Shown here in pieces: positions 1-6,650 of a stretch of 17,572 nt of DNA (the stretch's first letter is position 1; each line of letters begins with the position of its first letter). A program made the translations under genes and the position numbers. The notes below the pieces were generated by a model that saw nothing but the letters and a program-made list of their open reading frames with translations, had not been told where the DNA came from and made no database searches. Origin of the DNA: Bacteroidales bacterium (GTDB lineage Bacteria; Bacteroidota; Bacteroidia; Bacteroidales; Dysgonomonadaceae); assembly GCA_012841425.1 (NCBI GenBank), contig DUUR01000106.1, positions 1 through 17,572 on the forward strand, given 5' to 3'.

Positions 1-3
1 AAA

Positions 4-684
4 ATGAGGATTGATATAATAACTGTGCTCCCCGAAATGATTGAAGGTACTATTAACACCAGTATTCTCAAGAGGGCTCAGGATAAAGGACTTGTAACAT
101 TTGAGCTCCATAATCTACGTGACTATACACTGGATAAGCACAAGAGAGTAGACGATTATCCTTATGGAGGTGAGGCTGGTATGGTTTTGCAAATCGAGCC
201 AATCGACAGAGCAATTGCAAACTTGAAATCCCAGCGAGATTATGATGAAGTTATATTTACAACCCCCGATGGTGAGCAGTTTGTACAATCAACCGCAAAC
301 GAGCTTTCACTTCTCAATAACATTATTATTCTTTGTGGTCATTATAAAGGAGTAGATTATCGTGTTAGGGAACATCTGATAACAAGAGAAATATCAATAG
401 GTGATTTCGTTTTAACTGGAGGTGAACTTGCTGCTGCTATAATTGCAGATGCTGTAGTAAGACTTATCCCAGGTGTAATTGGAGATGAACAGTCGGCTTT
501 GTCCGACTCATTCCAAGATAATCTGCTTGCCCCCCCCGTGTATACAAGACCAGCGGATTATAATGGTTGGACTGTTCCCCAGGTGCTTCTTTCTGGTCAT
601 GAGAGAAAGATTCAAGAATGGCGTCTTGAGCAGGCAGAAAAACGTACAAAACATCTAAGACCCGATATATCTAAGAAAATGTAA
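4..684 (+). CDS. trmD: tRNA (guanine37-N1)-methyltransferase TrmD
   Basis: TrmD transfers a methyl group from S-adenosylmethionine to N1 of G37, next to the anticodon, in tRNAs that read codons such as CUN, CCN and CGG. This prevents +1 frameshifting. The 226-residue protein has the usual bacterial length and shows the family blocks in order: an N-terminal [11 protein letters not shown] strand, HNLRDYT at about 36-42, YPYGGEAGM at about 52-60, the trefoil-knot SAM loop [10 protein letters not shown] at 111-120, [11 protein letters not shown] at 131-141, and the catalytic [11 protein letters not shown] at 160-170. D168 sits where the catalytic Asp169 of Haemophilus TrmD lies, and R153 where Arg154 lies. 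The C-terminal tRNA-binding segment ([13 protein letters not shown]) is intact. The start at base 4 is the only one that gives the family N-terminus. A run of eight C (530-537) lies within the Ala-Pro-Pro codons. The next gene begins 89 nt downstream behind its own promoter-like motif. Confidence 0.97.
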   Translation: MRIDIITVLPEMIEGTINTSILKRAQDKGLVTFELHNLRDYTLDKHKRVDDYPYGGEAGMVLQIEPIDRAIANLKSQRDYDEVIFTTPDGEQFVQSTANELSLLNNIIILCGHYKGVDYRVREHLITREISIGDFVLTGGELAAAIIADAVVRLIPGVIGDEQSALSDSFQDNLLAPPVYTRPADYNGWTVPQVLLSGHERKIQEWRLEQAEKRTKHLRPDISKKM

Positions 685-717
685 TTTGGCTCATTTACAA
701 ATACATCATATAAACTA

Positions 718-746
718 TTCGTAATTCCTAAAATTTTATATCTTTG
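718..746 (+). promoter_or_regulatory. Probable promoter of the rfbACB operon
   Basis: TATCTTTG at 739-746 matches the Bacteroidota sigma-ABfr -7 consensus TAnnTTTG exactly. The -33 element is weak: TTC at 718-720, 18 nt upstream, in place of TTG. Initiation a few bases downstream would leave a leader of about 20 nt before the rfbA ATG at 774. Confidence 0.5.
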
Positions 747-773
747 TGATAAACAGTTTAAAAATACAAAACA

Positions 774-1652
774 ATGAAAGGAATTGTTTTAGCCGGTGGT
801 TCAGGTTCTAGATTATTTCCCATTACCAAAGGGGTCTCTAAGCAAATGCTCCCTATCTTTGATAAACCAATGGTTTATTATCCTATTTCAACATTAATGC
901 TCGCAGGTATAAGAGAGATTTTAATAATCTCCACCCCCTCCGACTTACCTGGTTTTAAGCGACTGTTAGGTGATGGGTCCGACTATGGAGTGAAGTTTGA
1001 GTATGCCGAACAGCCTAGCCCCGATGGGCTTGCACAAGCTTTTATTATTGGTGAAGATTTCATTGGCGAAGACTCTGTCTGCTTGATTCTAGGAGACAAT
1101 ATTTTTTATGGACAAAGCTTTAGATTAATGCTACAAGAAGCTTTGGAAGATACTGAAAAGCACAATGAGGCCACTATATTCGGATACTACGTAAATGATC
1201 CTGAGAGATATGGTGTTGTAGAATTTAATGAAGATAGGAAAGTTATATCAATAGAAGAAAAACCTCTGAATCCTAAATCAAATTATGCAGTGGTTGGGCT
1301 CTATTTTTATCCAAATAGTGTAATAGATATTGCAAAAAAAATAAAACCATCAGCACGTGGTGAGTTAGAAATAACAACCGTAAATGAAAATTATCAAAAC
1401 CTAAAACAGCTAAATCTTCAAATATTAGGGAGGGGTTTTGCTTGGCTCGATACAGGTACGCACGATTCTTTGTCAGAAGCTTCAACATTCATAGAAGTGC
1501 TCGAAAAACGTCAAGGACTTAAAATTGCTTGCTTAGAGGAAATTGCTTGGAGTAATGGTTGGATAACAAAAGATGATTTGCGTAGAATAGCCGAGCCTAT
1601 GAAGAAAAATCAATACGGACAATATCTTTTAAAAATAGCAGATTTAGGTTGA
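774..1652 (+). CDS. rfbA: Glucose-1-phosphate thymidylyltransferase (RfbA/RmlA)
   Basis: RfbA makes dTDP-glucose and pyrophosphate from dTTP and glucose-1-phosphate, the first step of dTDP-6-deoxysugar synthesis, in the cytoplasm. The 292 residues match the normal RmlA length. The nucleotidyltransferase signature is at the N-terminus ([13 protein letters not shown], 6-18), followed by [11 protein letters not shown], the uridyl/thymidyl-binding [15 protein letters not shown] near residue 76, [10 protein letters not shown] around 104-113 with the metal-binding Asp, and [18 protein letters not shown] near 162. The typical C-terminal helical part ([12 protein letters not shown]) is complete. The ATG at 774 puts the glycine-rich loop at its usual distance from the N-terminus. 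Only 4 nt separate its stop from rfbC, so the two are very probably cotranscribed and translationally coupled. Confidence 0.96.
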   Translation: MKGIVLAGGSGSRLFPITKGVSKQMLPIFDKPMVYYPISTLMLAGIREILIISTPSDLPGFKRLLGDGSDYGVKFEYAEQPSPDGLAQAFIIGEDFIGEDSVCLILGDNIFYGQSFRLMLQEALEDTEKHNEATIFGYYVNDPERYGVVEFNEDRKVISIEEKPLNPKSNYAVVGLYFYPNSVIDIAKKIKPSARGELEITTVNENYQNLKQLNLQILGRGFAWLDTGTHDSLSEASTFIEVLEKRQGLKIACLEEIAWSNGWITKDDLRRIAEPMKKNQYGQYLLKIADLG

Positions 1653-1656
1653 TTTC

Positions 1657-2193
1657 ATGGAGGTTATTGAAACTACGATAGAAGGACTAAAAATAATTAG
1701 GCCAAATATATATAAAGATGATAGAGGGTACTTTTTTGAGTCATTCTCACAAATAAAATTTAATGAGATAGTATGTAACACTGTTTTCGTTCAAGATAAC
1801 GAAAGCAACTCTAAATATGGTGTACTTAGAGGTTTGCATTATCAAAAGCCCCCCTTTGCTCAAGCAAAACTTGTTAGAGTAATCAAAGGAAAAGTATTAG
1901 ATGTTGCTGTAGATATACGAAAAGACTCCCCTACATATGGTAAACATTTTGCAGTTGAGCTTTCAGATGAGAACAGGCTTCAAATTTATATTCCTCATGG
2001 ATTTGCACATGGTTTTGTTGCACTTACCAAAGAAGTTATTTGTCAATATAAATGTGATAACTACTATTCTCCCGATCATGCAGCAGGCATAAAATGGGAT
2101 GATGAACAGCTAAATATTAATTGGAGGTTGCCTTTTGAAGATATAATATTATCTGAAAAAGATAAGATAAACCCTCCTTTTAGTCAACTGTAA
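1657..2193 (+). CDS. rfbC: dTDP-4-dehydrorhamnose 3,5-epimerase (RfbC/RmlC)
   Basis: RfbC epimerises C3 and C5 of dTDP-4-keto-6-deoxy-D-glucose to give dTDP-4-keto-L-rhamnose. The 178-residue protein is a single cupin domain of usual length. It shows DDRGYFFESFS at 21-31, LRGLHYQ with the catalytic base H61 at 57-63, KLVRVIKGKVLDVAVDIRKDSPTYG across 71-95, IPHGFAHGF at 112-120, and CDNYYSPDH at 133-141 with the tyrosine used as general acid in 3,5-epimerases. Because the His, Lys71 and Tyr are kept, I read it as a true 3,5-epimerase and not as a 3-epimerase or 3,4-ketoisomerase of another deoxysugar pathway. It follows rfbA by 4 nt. The product's usual reductase, RfbD, is not encoded next to it. 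Confidence 0.94.
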   Translation: MEVIETTIEGLKIIRPNIYKDDRGYFFESFSQIKFNEIVCNTVFVQDNESNSKYGVLRGLHYQKPPFAQAKLVRVIKGKVLDVAVDIRKDSPTYGKHFAVELSDENRLQIYIPHGFAHGFVALTKEVICQYKCDNYYSPDHAAGIKWDDEQLNINWRLPFEDIILSEKDKINPPFSQL

Positions 2194-2286
2194 TTTCTCC
2201 TCAGGGTAATAATCAACAAGTAAATGACCAATCAGTTAGAGTAATAATTAATTAAGGTATAAAGTCAATATAATAATTAAATAAAT

Positions 2287-3345
2287 ATGGAAGCTAAAAA
2301 CATATTAATAACCGGAGGTGCAGGTTTTATTGGATCTCATGTAGTTCGTTTCTTTGTTAATAAATACCCAAACTACAATATAATAAATCTCGATTTGTTA
2401 ACCTATGCCGGGAACCTGCTGAATCTGAAAGACATTGAAGTTATGCCAAATTATACTTTTGTAAAAGAAGATATTTGCAATTTCGAAGCCATGCAGAATG
2501 TCTTTAAGAATCATAATATTCATGGTGTAATTCATCTTGCAGCCGAGAGTCATGTCGACCGTTCCATAACAGATCCTTTCTCCTTTGCTAAAACAAACGT
2601 TATGGGCACTCTAAATTTGCTACAAGCTGCCAGGGAGTATTGGAAGGGTGACTTCACCAATAAGATATTCTATCATGTGTCAACTGACGAGGTCTATGGA
2701 GAACTTGAGTTTAATGATGAACCATTCACAGAAAAAACATCTTATGATCCACATTCTCCATATTCAGCTTCTAAGGCTTCTTCTGATCATTTTGTGAGAG
2801 CATACCGCGATACTTATGGAATGCCCATACTAATTTCAAACTGCTCCAATAATTACGGTCCTTATCAATTTCCAGAGAAGCTCATACCGCTTTTTATAAA
2901 CAACATTCGTAACAACAAGCCGCTACCTGTATATGGAAAAGGCGAAAATATTAGAGATTGGTTATATGTAGAAGATCATGCCCGAGCAATTGATATTATA
3001 TATCATAAAGGACGTAAAGGAGAAACATATAATATTGGAGGTTTTAATGAATGGAAAAACATTGATCTTATTCATCTACTAGTTAAGGTATGTGATAGAT
3101 TATTGGGCAGACCCGAAGGTGAATCAACAAAACTTATTACATACGTAACCGATAGGGCTGGACACGATCTGCGCTATGCTATTGATGCTTATAAAATCAA
3201 AAATGAACTTGGCTGGGAACCTTCACTTCAATTTGAAGAAGGTCTCGAAAAAACAGTCCATTGGTATCTCAATAATCAAGATTGGCTAGATCTTGTGACA
3301 AGCGGAGAATACCGCAGTTATTATCTGGAGATGTATGGTAATTAA
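2287..3345 (+). CDS. rfbB: dTDP-glucose 4,6-dehydratase (RfbB/RmlB)
   Basis: RfbB is the NAD-dependent enzyme that converts dTDP-glucose to dTDP-4-keto-6-deoxy-D-glucose, the branch-point intermediate of dTDP-deoxysugars. This is an extended short-chain dehydrogenase of 352 residues. The Rossmann loop GGAGFIG lies at 10-16, HLAAESHVDRSI at about 83-94, the catalytic block STDEVYG with Asp134/Glu135 at 132-138, the YSASK Tyr-Lys pair (Y159, K163), and the dTDP-binding stretch NCSNNYGPYQFPEKLIPLFI near 185-204. Asp-Glu after the Thr separates RmlB from generic epimerases. The 93-nt gap after rfbC is AT-rich, has no convincing TAnnTTTG promoter and no terminator, and therefore suggests one rfbACB transcript. 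It converges with the minus-strand gene that ends only 2 nt beyond its stop. Confidence 0.95.
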   Translation: MEAKNILITGGAGFIGSHVVRFFVNKYPNYNIINLDLLTYAGNLLNLKDIEVMPNYTFVKEDICNFEAMQNVFKNHNIHGVIHLAAESHVDRSITDPFSFAKTNVMGTLNLLQAAREYWKGDFTNKIFYHVSTDEVYGELEFNDEPFTEKTSYDPHSPYSASKASSDHFVRAYRDTYGMPILISNCSNNYGPYQFPEKLIPLFINNIRNNKPLPVYGKGENIRDWLYVEDHARAIDIIYHKGRKGETYNIGGFNEWKNIDLIHLLVKVCDRLLGRPEGESTKLITYVTDRAGHDLRYAIDAYKIKNELGWEPSLQFEEGLEKTVHWYLNNQDWLDLVTSGEYRSYYLEMYGN

Positions 3346-3346
3346 T

Positions 3347-3367
3347 CTTATAATTTAATATTATAAG
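3347..3367. terminator. AT-rich palindrome between convergent genes, possible shared terminator
   Basis: CTTATAAT (3347-3354) and ATTATAAG (3360-3367) form a perfect 8-bp inverted repeat around a 5-nt loop. It lies immediately after the rfbB stop and covers the last codons and stop of the minus-strand gene. The stem has only one G:C pair and no flanking T-run, so a role in termination is a guess. Confidence 0.3.
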
Positions 3368-3890
3368 CAATACTAAAACCAATGTTATAAAATTGCTTTT
3401 TTCTAATTGGACCCTGTTCATTGCCAAAACCCATATCACAATATAGTGAGAAGTCAAATTCGTTATATGCATAACCTGCCAAAGGAGCAAAAGTAAATGC
3501 AGTATAGCTAGGGCCTATTGCAACTCCTATTCGGGGTTCAATAAAAAAACCATTTTCAACTCCTCTTTGTGTAATCCTATAGCCAACAAAAGGTAATAAA
3601 TAATTAAAAGCATCGTCTTTCTCATTCATTATGCTCGAGATAAATTTACCATCTCCATAAGGGTTATTATGTGCTTTTACACCAAGTGAGATAAAATTAT
3701 TTTTGTTTAATGATAGTAAATTATCAGTTGTCAACCAGCTTATATTACCTCCCATGCCAAGCTTTTTGTTGCGTTCTGAATTTACTATAAATCCCATGTC
3801 TCCCGATATCCTTAGATAGTTGTCATACTGAGCCTGAGCATTTACAAAAAATATAAGGCTAAGAACGACTAGAAATAAGTTTTTTTTCAT
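3348..3890 (-). CDS. Small exported protein, probable outer-membrane beta-barrel
   Basis: I do not recognise a named family. From the ATG at 3890 the protein has 180 residues and begins with a clear Sec signal peptide (MKKNLFLVV, a hydrophobic core, then VNAQA with likely cleavage before Gln). An in-frame ATG at 3914 would add eight polar residues and is also possible, because the predicted promoter lies upstream of both. The mature part alternates short glycine- and aromatic-rich strands (YLRISGDMGF, KLGMGGNISW, FISLGVKA, FVGYRI, FFIEPRIGVAIG, FAPLAGYAY, FYNIGFSIAYNI) with polar turns, as in small eight-stranded outer-membrane barrels. It has no lipobox and a single cysteine. It is transcribed alone, converging with rfbB and diverging from fcl. 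A run of eight A follows the start codon. Exported barrel-like protein is well supported; any function is not. Confidence 0.7.
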   Translation of the reverse strand: MKKNLFLVVLSLIFFVNAQAQYDNYLRISGDMGFIVNSERNKKLGMGGNISWLTTDNLLSLNKNNFISLGVKAHNNPYGDGKFISSIMNEKDDAFNYLLPFVGYRITQRGVENGFFIEPRIGVAIGPSYTAFTFAPLAGYAYNEFDFSLYCDMGFGNEQGPIRKKQFYNIGFSIAYNIKL

Positions 3891-3941
3891 TTGGATAGTT
3901 ATTTTAGTGTTCATAATCAAAATATTAATTCACATGTCATG

Positions 3942-3970
3942 CAAATTTAGCATATTTTCATCAATGACAA
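3942..3970 (-). promoter_or_regulatory. Promoter of the small exported-protein gene
   Basis: Read on the minus strand, TTG (3970-3968), an 18-nt spacer and TAAATTTG (3949-3942) match the Bacteroidota -33/-7 pattern; the -7 element is exact. It lies 27 nt from the ATG at 3914 and 51 nt from that at 3890. Confidence 0.55.
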
Positions 3971-3993
3971 TAAAAATTACGCATTTTCTCATG

Positions 3994-4025
3994 TTTGCTG
4001 GATAATATTAATAGTACTACATTTA
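3994..4025 (+). promoter_or_regulatory. Possible fcl promoter
   Basis: TTTG at 3994-3997, a 20-nt spacer and TACATTTA at 4018-4025 form a near-consensus Bacteroidota promoter with one mismatch in the -7 element. It is 46 nt from the fcl ATG and faces away from the minus-strand promoter at 3942-3970, so the short gap would hold two back-to-back promoters. Confidence 0.4.
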
Positions 4026-4071
4026 CAGAGTTTAAAAATTCAATAATCCGAAATTGATATAAATTAAATGT

Positions 4072-5148
4072 ATGATAAACAGATCTTCTAAAATATATAT
4101 AGCAGGACACAAGGGGCTTGTCGGGTCTGCTATCTTTAAAAATCTCAAAGAAAAAGGATTTACTAATATAATAGGGCGATCTCATAGTGAGTTAGATCTT
4201 TTAGATAGAGAGGAGGTATCTCGTTTTTTCGAAAAAGAAAAGCCTGAATTCGTATTCCTAGCAGCCGCAAAGGTTGGAGGTATAGTGGCAAATAATACCT
4301 ATAGAGCAGACTTTATATATAAAAATCTACAGATACAGAATAATGTAATTGGAGAAAGTTTTAAGAATGGCGTAAAAAAACTACTGTTCTTAGGTAGTAC
4401 CTGCATATATCCTAAAGAAGCACCACAACCTATGGCAGAAGATTCACTGCTGACTGGTCCTTTAGAATATACTAATGAGCCTTATGCAATTGCAAAGATA
4501 GCTGGACTGAAAATGTGTGAGAGCTTCAATATTCAGTACGGAACTAACTTTATTGCTGTCATGCCAACAAACTTATACGGGCCAAATGACAACTTCGATT
4601 TAGAAAAGAGTCACGTTTTACCCGCCATAATCAGAAAAATTCATCTCTCCAAAGCACTTATGGAAGGTGACTGGGATACTATCATGCGAGATGTAAATGC
4701 ACGACCTATAGAGCAAATTTCTGGTTCTAATACTAAAGAAGAGATTACTGCTATATTAAATAAGTATGGAATATCAGAAAACAGATTAACCCTATGGGGA
4801 ACAGGAGCACCTTTGCGTGAGTTCCTATGGAGTGAAGAGATGGCCGACGCATGTGTATTTATCATGGAGAATATAGATTTCTCAGATTTAATTAAGGGTA
4901 AAAAAGAAATCCGTAATTGTCATATTAATATAGGGTCTGGAGAAGAAATATCCATTAAAAATCTTGCATACCTAATAAAAGAGCGTGTTAATTATGCTGG
5001 ACAAATAGATTTCGACAATTCTAAACCCGATGGAACAATGAGAAAACTAACCGATGTTTCGAAACTAAATGCTCTTGGGTGGAAGCATTCAATAGGGGTA
5101 AAAGATGGGGTTAAGATGCTGTATGAATGGTATCTTCGTAATCTTTAA
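4072..5148 (+). CDS. fcl: GDP-L-fucose synthase
   Basis: Fcl (WcaG) epimerises and reduces GDP-4-keto-6-deoxy-D-mannose to GDP-L-fucose with NADPH, supplying fucose for surface glycans and, in some Bacteroidales, for glycoproteins. The NADP-binding loop AGHKGLVG is at 11-18, and AAAKVGGI near 64-71. The catalytic triad S109/Y138/K142 sits in GSTCIYP and PYAIAK. C111 and H181 (in EKSHVLP) match the two extra acid/base residues of the Escherichia coli enzyme (Cys109, His179). At 358 residues it is roughly 40 longer than the enterobacterial enzyme. The excess is an inserted segment at about 191-238, between LSKALMEGDWD and LTLWGTGAPLREF, which I recall as usual in Bacteroidota Fcl. No gmd gene is present to make its substrate, so that gene must lie elsewhere. 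Confidence 0.95.
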   Translation: MINRSSKIYIAGHKGLVGSAIFKNLKEKGFTNIIGRSHSELDLLDREEVSRFFEKEKPEFVFLAAAKVGGIVANNTYRADFIYKNLQIQNNVIGESFKNGVKKLLFLGSTCIYPKEAPQPMAEDSLLTGPLEYTNEPYAIAKIAGLKMCESFNIQYGTNFIAVMPTNLYGPNDNFDLEKSHVLPAIIRKIHLSKALMEGDWDTIMRDVNARPIEQISGSNTKEEITAILNKYGISENRLTLWGTGAPLREFLWSEEMADACVFIMENIDFSDLIKGKKEIRNCHINIGSGEEISIKNLAYLIKERVNYAGQIDFDNSKPDGTMRKLTDVSKLNALGWKHSIGVKDGVKMLYEWYLRNL

Positions 5149-5196
5149 AAAATAGAGCAGGTAAGCTTCGTTTTATGCTCAAACTTAGCTATTTTT
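5148..5196 (+). terminator. Nested inverted repeat after fcl, possible terminator
   Basis: AAAAATAG (5148-5155) pairs with CTATTTTT (5189-5196), and inside it GAGCA (5155-5159) pairs with TGCTC (5176-5180). The structure starts in the fcl stop codon and its right arm overlaps the glyA -7 motif. It could end fcl transcription, but the inner stem is short and the loop long. Confidence 0.35.
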
Positions 5197-5197
5197 G
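5167..5197 (+). promoter_or_regulatory. Probable glyA promoter
   Basis: TATTTTTG at 5190-5197 matches the -7 consensus TAnnTTTG exactly, 31 nt before the glyA ATG. The best -33 candidate is TTC at 5167-5169, 20 nt upstream, which is weak. No glycine riboswitch or other structured leader fits in the short leader. Confidence 0.5.
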
Positions 5198-5228
5198 CAC
5201 ATATAAATAAAGAAATAATATTTTAAAC

Positions 5229-6509
5229 ATGAAGAGAGATCCACAAATTTTTAGCATAATCGAAAGGGAGCGTGAACGCCAACTTAAAGGGCTAGAGCTA
5301 ATAGCCTCAGAGAATTTTGTAAGTAGCCATGTAATGGAAGCAGCAGGTTCGGTTCTAACAAATAAATACGCCGAAGGTTATCCTGGAAGACGTTATTATG
5401 GCGGGTGCGAAATAGTAGATTTGAGCGAGCAGCTAGCAATAGACAGATTAAAAGAAATATTTAATGCAGAGTGGGCAAATGTTCAACCTCACTCGGGTGC
5501 CCAAGCCAATAGCGCAGTCTTTTTAGCTTGTCTTAAAGCTGGTGATAAATTTCTAGGTCTAAATCTTTCTCATGGAGGTCATTTAACTCATGGTTCACCT
5601 GTTAACTTTTCGGGGTTAATGTATACCCCCTTAGAATATAATGTAAGAGAAGTTGATCAGAAAGTAGACTACGATCAGCTAGAACAGGTAGCACGTAGCG
5701 AAAAGCCAAAACTAATTATTGCAGGTGCGTCAGCTTACTCTCGCGAATGGGATTACTCACGCATTCGTAAGGTGGCCGACGAGATAGGCGCTATATTTAT
5801 GGTAGATATGGCTCACCCTGCTGGTCTTATTGCTACTGGTTTGCTCGAAAACCCTCTTAAACATGCACATATCGTTACTTCAACCACGCACAAAACCTTA
5901 CGTGGTCCTAGGGGAGGCGTTATCTTAATGGGCAATGATTTTGAAAACCCTTGGGGTGTTAAGACTCCAAAAGGTGAAGTTAAGATGATGTCAGCAATGC
6001 TAGATTCGGCTGTCTTCCCCGGAATGCAAGGTGGCCCACTTGAGCATATCATTGCAGCAAAGGCTGTGGCTTTCCATGAGGCTCTTCAACCAGAGTTTAA
6101 AGTATATCAACAACAGGTTAAGAAAAATGCAGATGCTATGTCTAAGGCATTTATCGACAAAGGATATAAGGTAGTATCTGATGGAACAGATAATCATATA
6201 ATACTGGTCGATCTTCGATCCAAATTCCCCGAACTAACTGGGAAAGTAGGAGAAAATAAACTGGGAGAGGCTGATATTACTGTAAATAAAAATATGGTAC
6301 CTTTCGATAGTAGATCACCATTCCAAACATCCGGATTAAGGTTCGGTACACCTGCCGTTACAACTCGTGGAGCCAAGGAGGATTTAATGGGTGAAATTGT
6401 TGAATGGATTGATGCCGTTCTTTTAAATCAAGATGACAATAAAATTATAACTTCAGTTCGCGAAAAAGTAAATACAACTATGAAACAATTGCCACTATTT
6501 TCATGGTAG
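5229..6509 (+). CDS. glyA: Serine hydroxymethyltransferase GlyA
   Basis: GlyA is the cytoplasmic pyridoxal-phosphate enzyme that interconverts serine plus tetrahydrofolate with glycine plus 5,10-methylene-tetrahydrofolate, the main one-carbon source for purines, thymidylate and methionine. Its 426 residues agree with bacterial SHMT. Motifs in order are LELIASENF at 22-30, [15 protein letters not shown] at 45-59, QPHSGAQAN at 86-94, the substrate/folate loop [13 protein letters not shown] at 114-126, [13 protein letters not shown] at 192-204 with the cofactor-binding D193 and H196, and [13 protein letters not shown] at 218-230 with Schiff-base lysine K222. The C-terminal [11 protein letters not shown] block is present. 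The ATG at 5229 gives the standard short N-terminus. It has its own promoter-like motif and ends in a strong terminator, so it is probably monocistronic. Confidence 0.97.
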   Translation: MKRDPQIFSIIERERERQLKGLELIASENFVSSHVMEAAGSVLTNKYAEGYPGRRYYGGCEIVDLSEQLAIDRLKEIFNAEWANVQPHSGAQANSAVFLACLKAGDKFLGLNLSHGGHLTHGSPVNFSGLMYTPLEYNVREVDQKVDYDQLEQVARSEKPKLIIAGASAYSREWDYSRIRKVADEIGAIFMVDMAHPAGLIATGLLENPLKHAHIVTSTTHKTLRGPRGGVILMGNDFENPWGVKTPKGEVKMMSAMLDSAVFPGMQGGPLEHIIAAKAVAFHEALQPEFKVYQQQVKKNADAMSKAFIDKGYKVVSDGTDNHIILVDLRSKFPELTGKVGENKLGEADITVNKNMVPFDSRSPFQTSGLRFGTPAVTTRGAKEDLMGEIVEWIDAVLLNQDDNKIITSVREKVNTTMKQLPLFSW

Positions 6510-6560
6510 TGAAATAAAAAGATAGCAAGTTTTTACTTGAACTAATAACAAAAGATAAGA

Positions 6561-6590
6561 CGAGGGGTAGTAATTCTATTCCTCGTTTTT
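6561..6590 (+). terminator. Intrinsic terminator after glyA
   Basis: A 10-bp stem (6561-6570 with 6576-6585, including two G:U pairs) has a 5-nt loop and is followed at once by TTTTT (6586-6590). The base of the stem is CGAGG/CCTCG. This is the cleanest intrinsic terminator in the window, 51 nt after the glyA stop. The recG -7 motif begins only 3 nt after it. Confidence 0.85.
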
Positions 6591-6592
6591 AT

Positions 6593-6600
6593 TATATTTG
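6593..6600 (+). promoter_or_regulatory. Probable recG -7 promoter element
   Basis: TATATTTG matches TAnnTTTG exactly and lies 50 nt before the recG ATG, directly after the glyA terminator. The place for a -33 element falls inside the terminator hairpin and no TTG is visible there. Confidence 0.5.
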
Positions 6601-6650
6601 CAAAAACTACATTCTGTAATAAGAATATTTCCTCTCAATATTAAGTAATA

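Noticed and set aside
2207..2280. Three copies of TAATAATYAA (2207, 2242, 2271) between rfbC and rfbB
   Set aside because: Spacing is uneven (35 and 29 nt) and the motif is simple AT-rich sequence expected by chance in such a gap; no operator or repeat family is supported.
774..5148. A capsule or O-antigen gene cluster
   Set aside because: Only nucleotide-sugar synthesis enzymes are present; there is no glycosyltransferase, Wzx/Wzy, Wza/Wzc or UpxY-type regulator.
6526..6539. CAAGT-TTTT-ACTTG hairpin just after glyA
   Set aside because: The stem is only 5 bp with no T-run after it; the real terminator is the 10-bp stem at 6561-6590.
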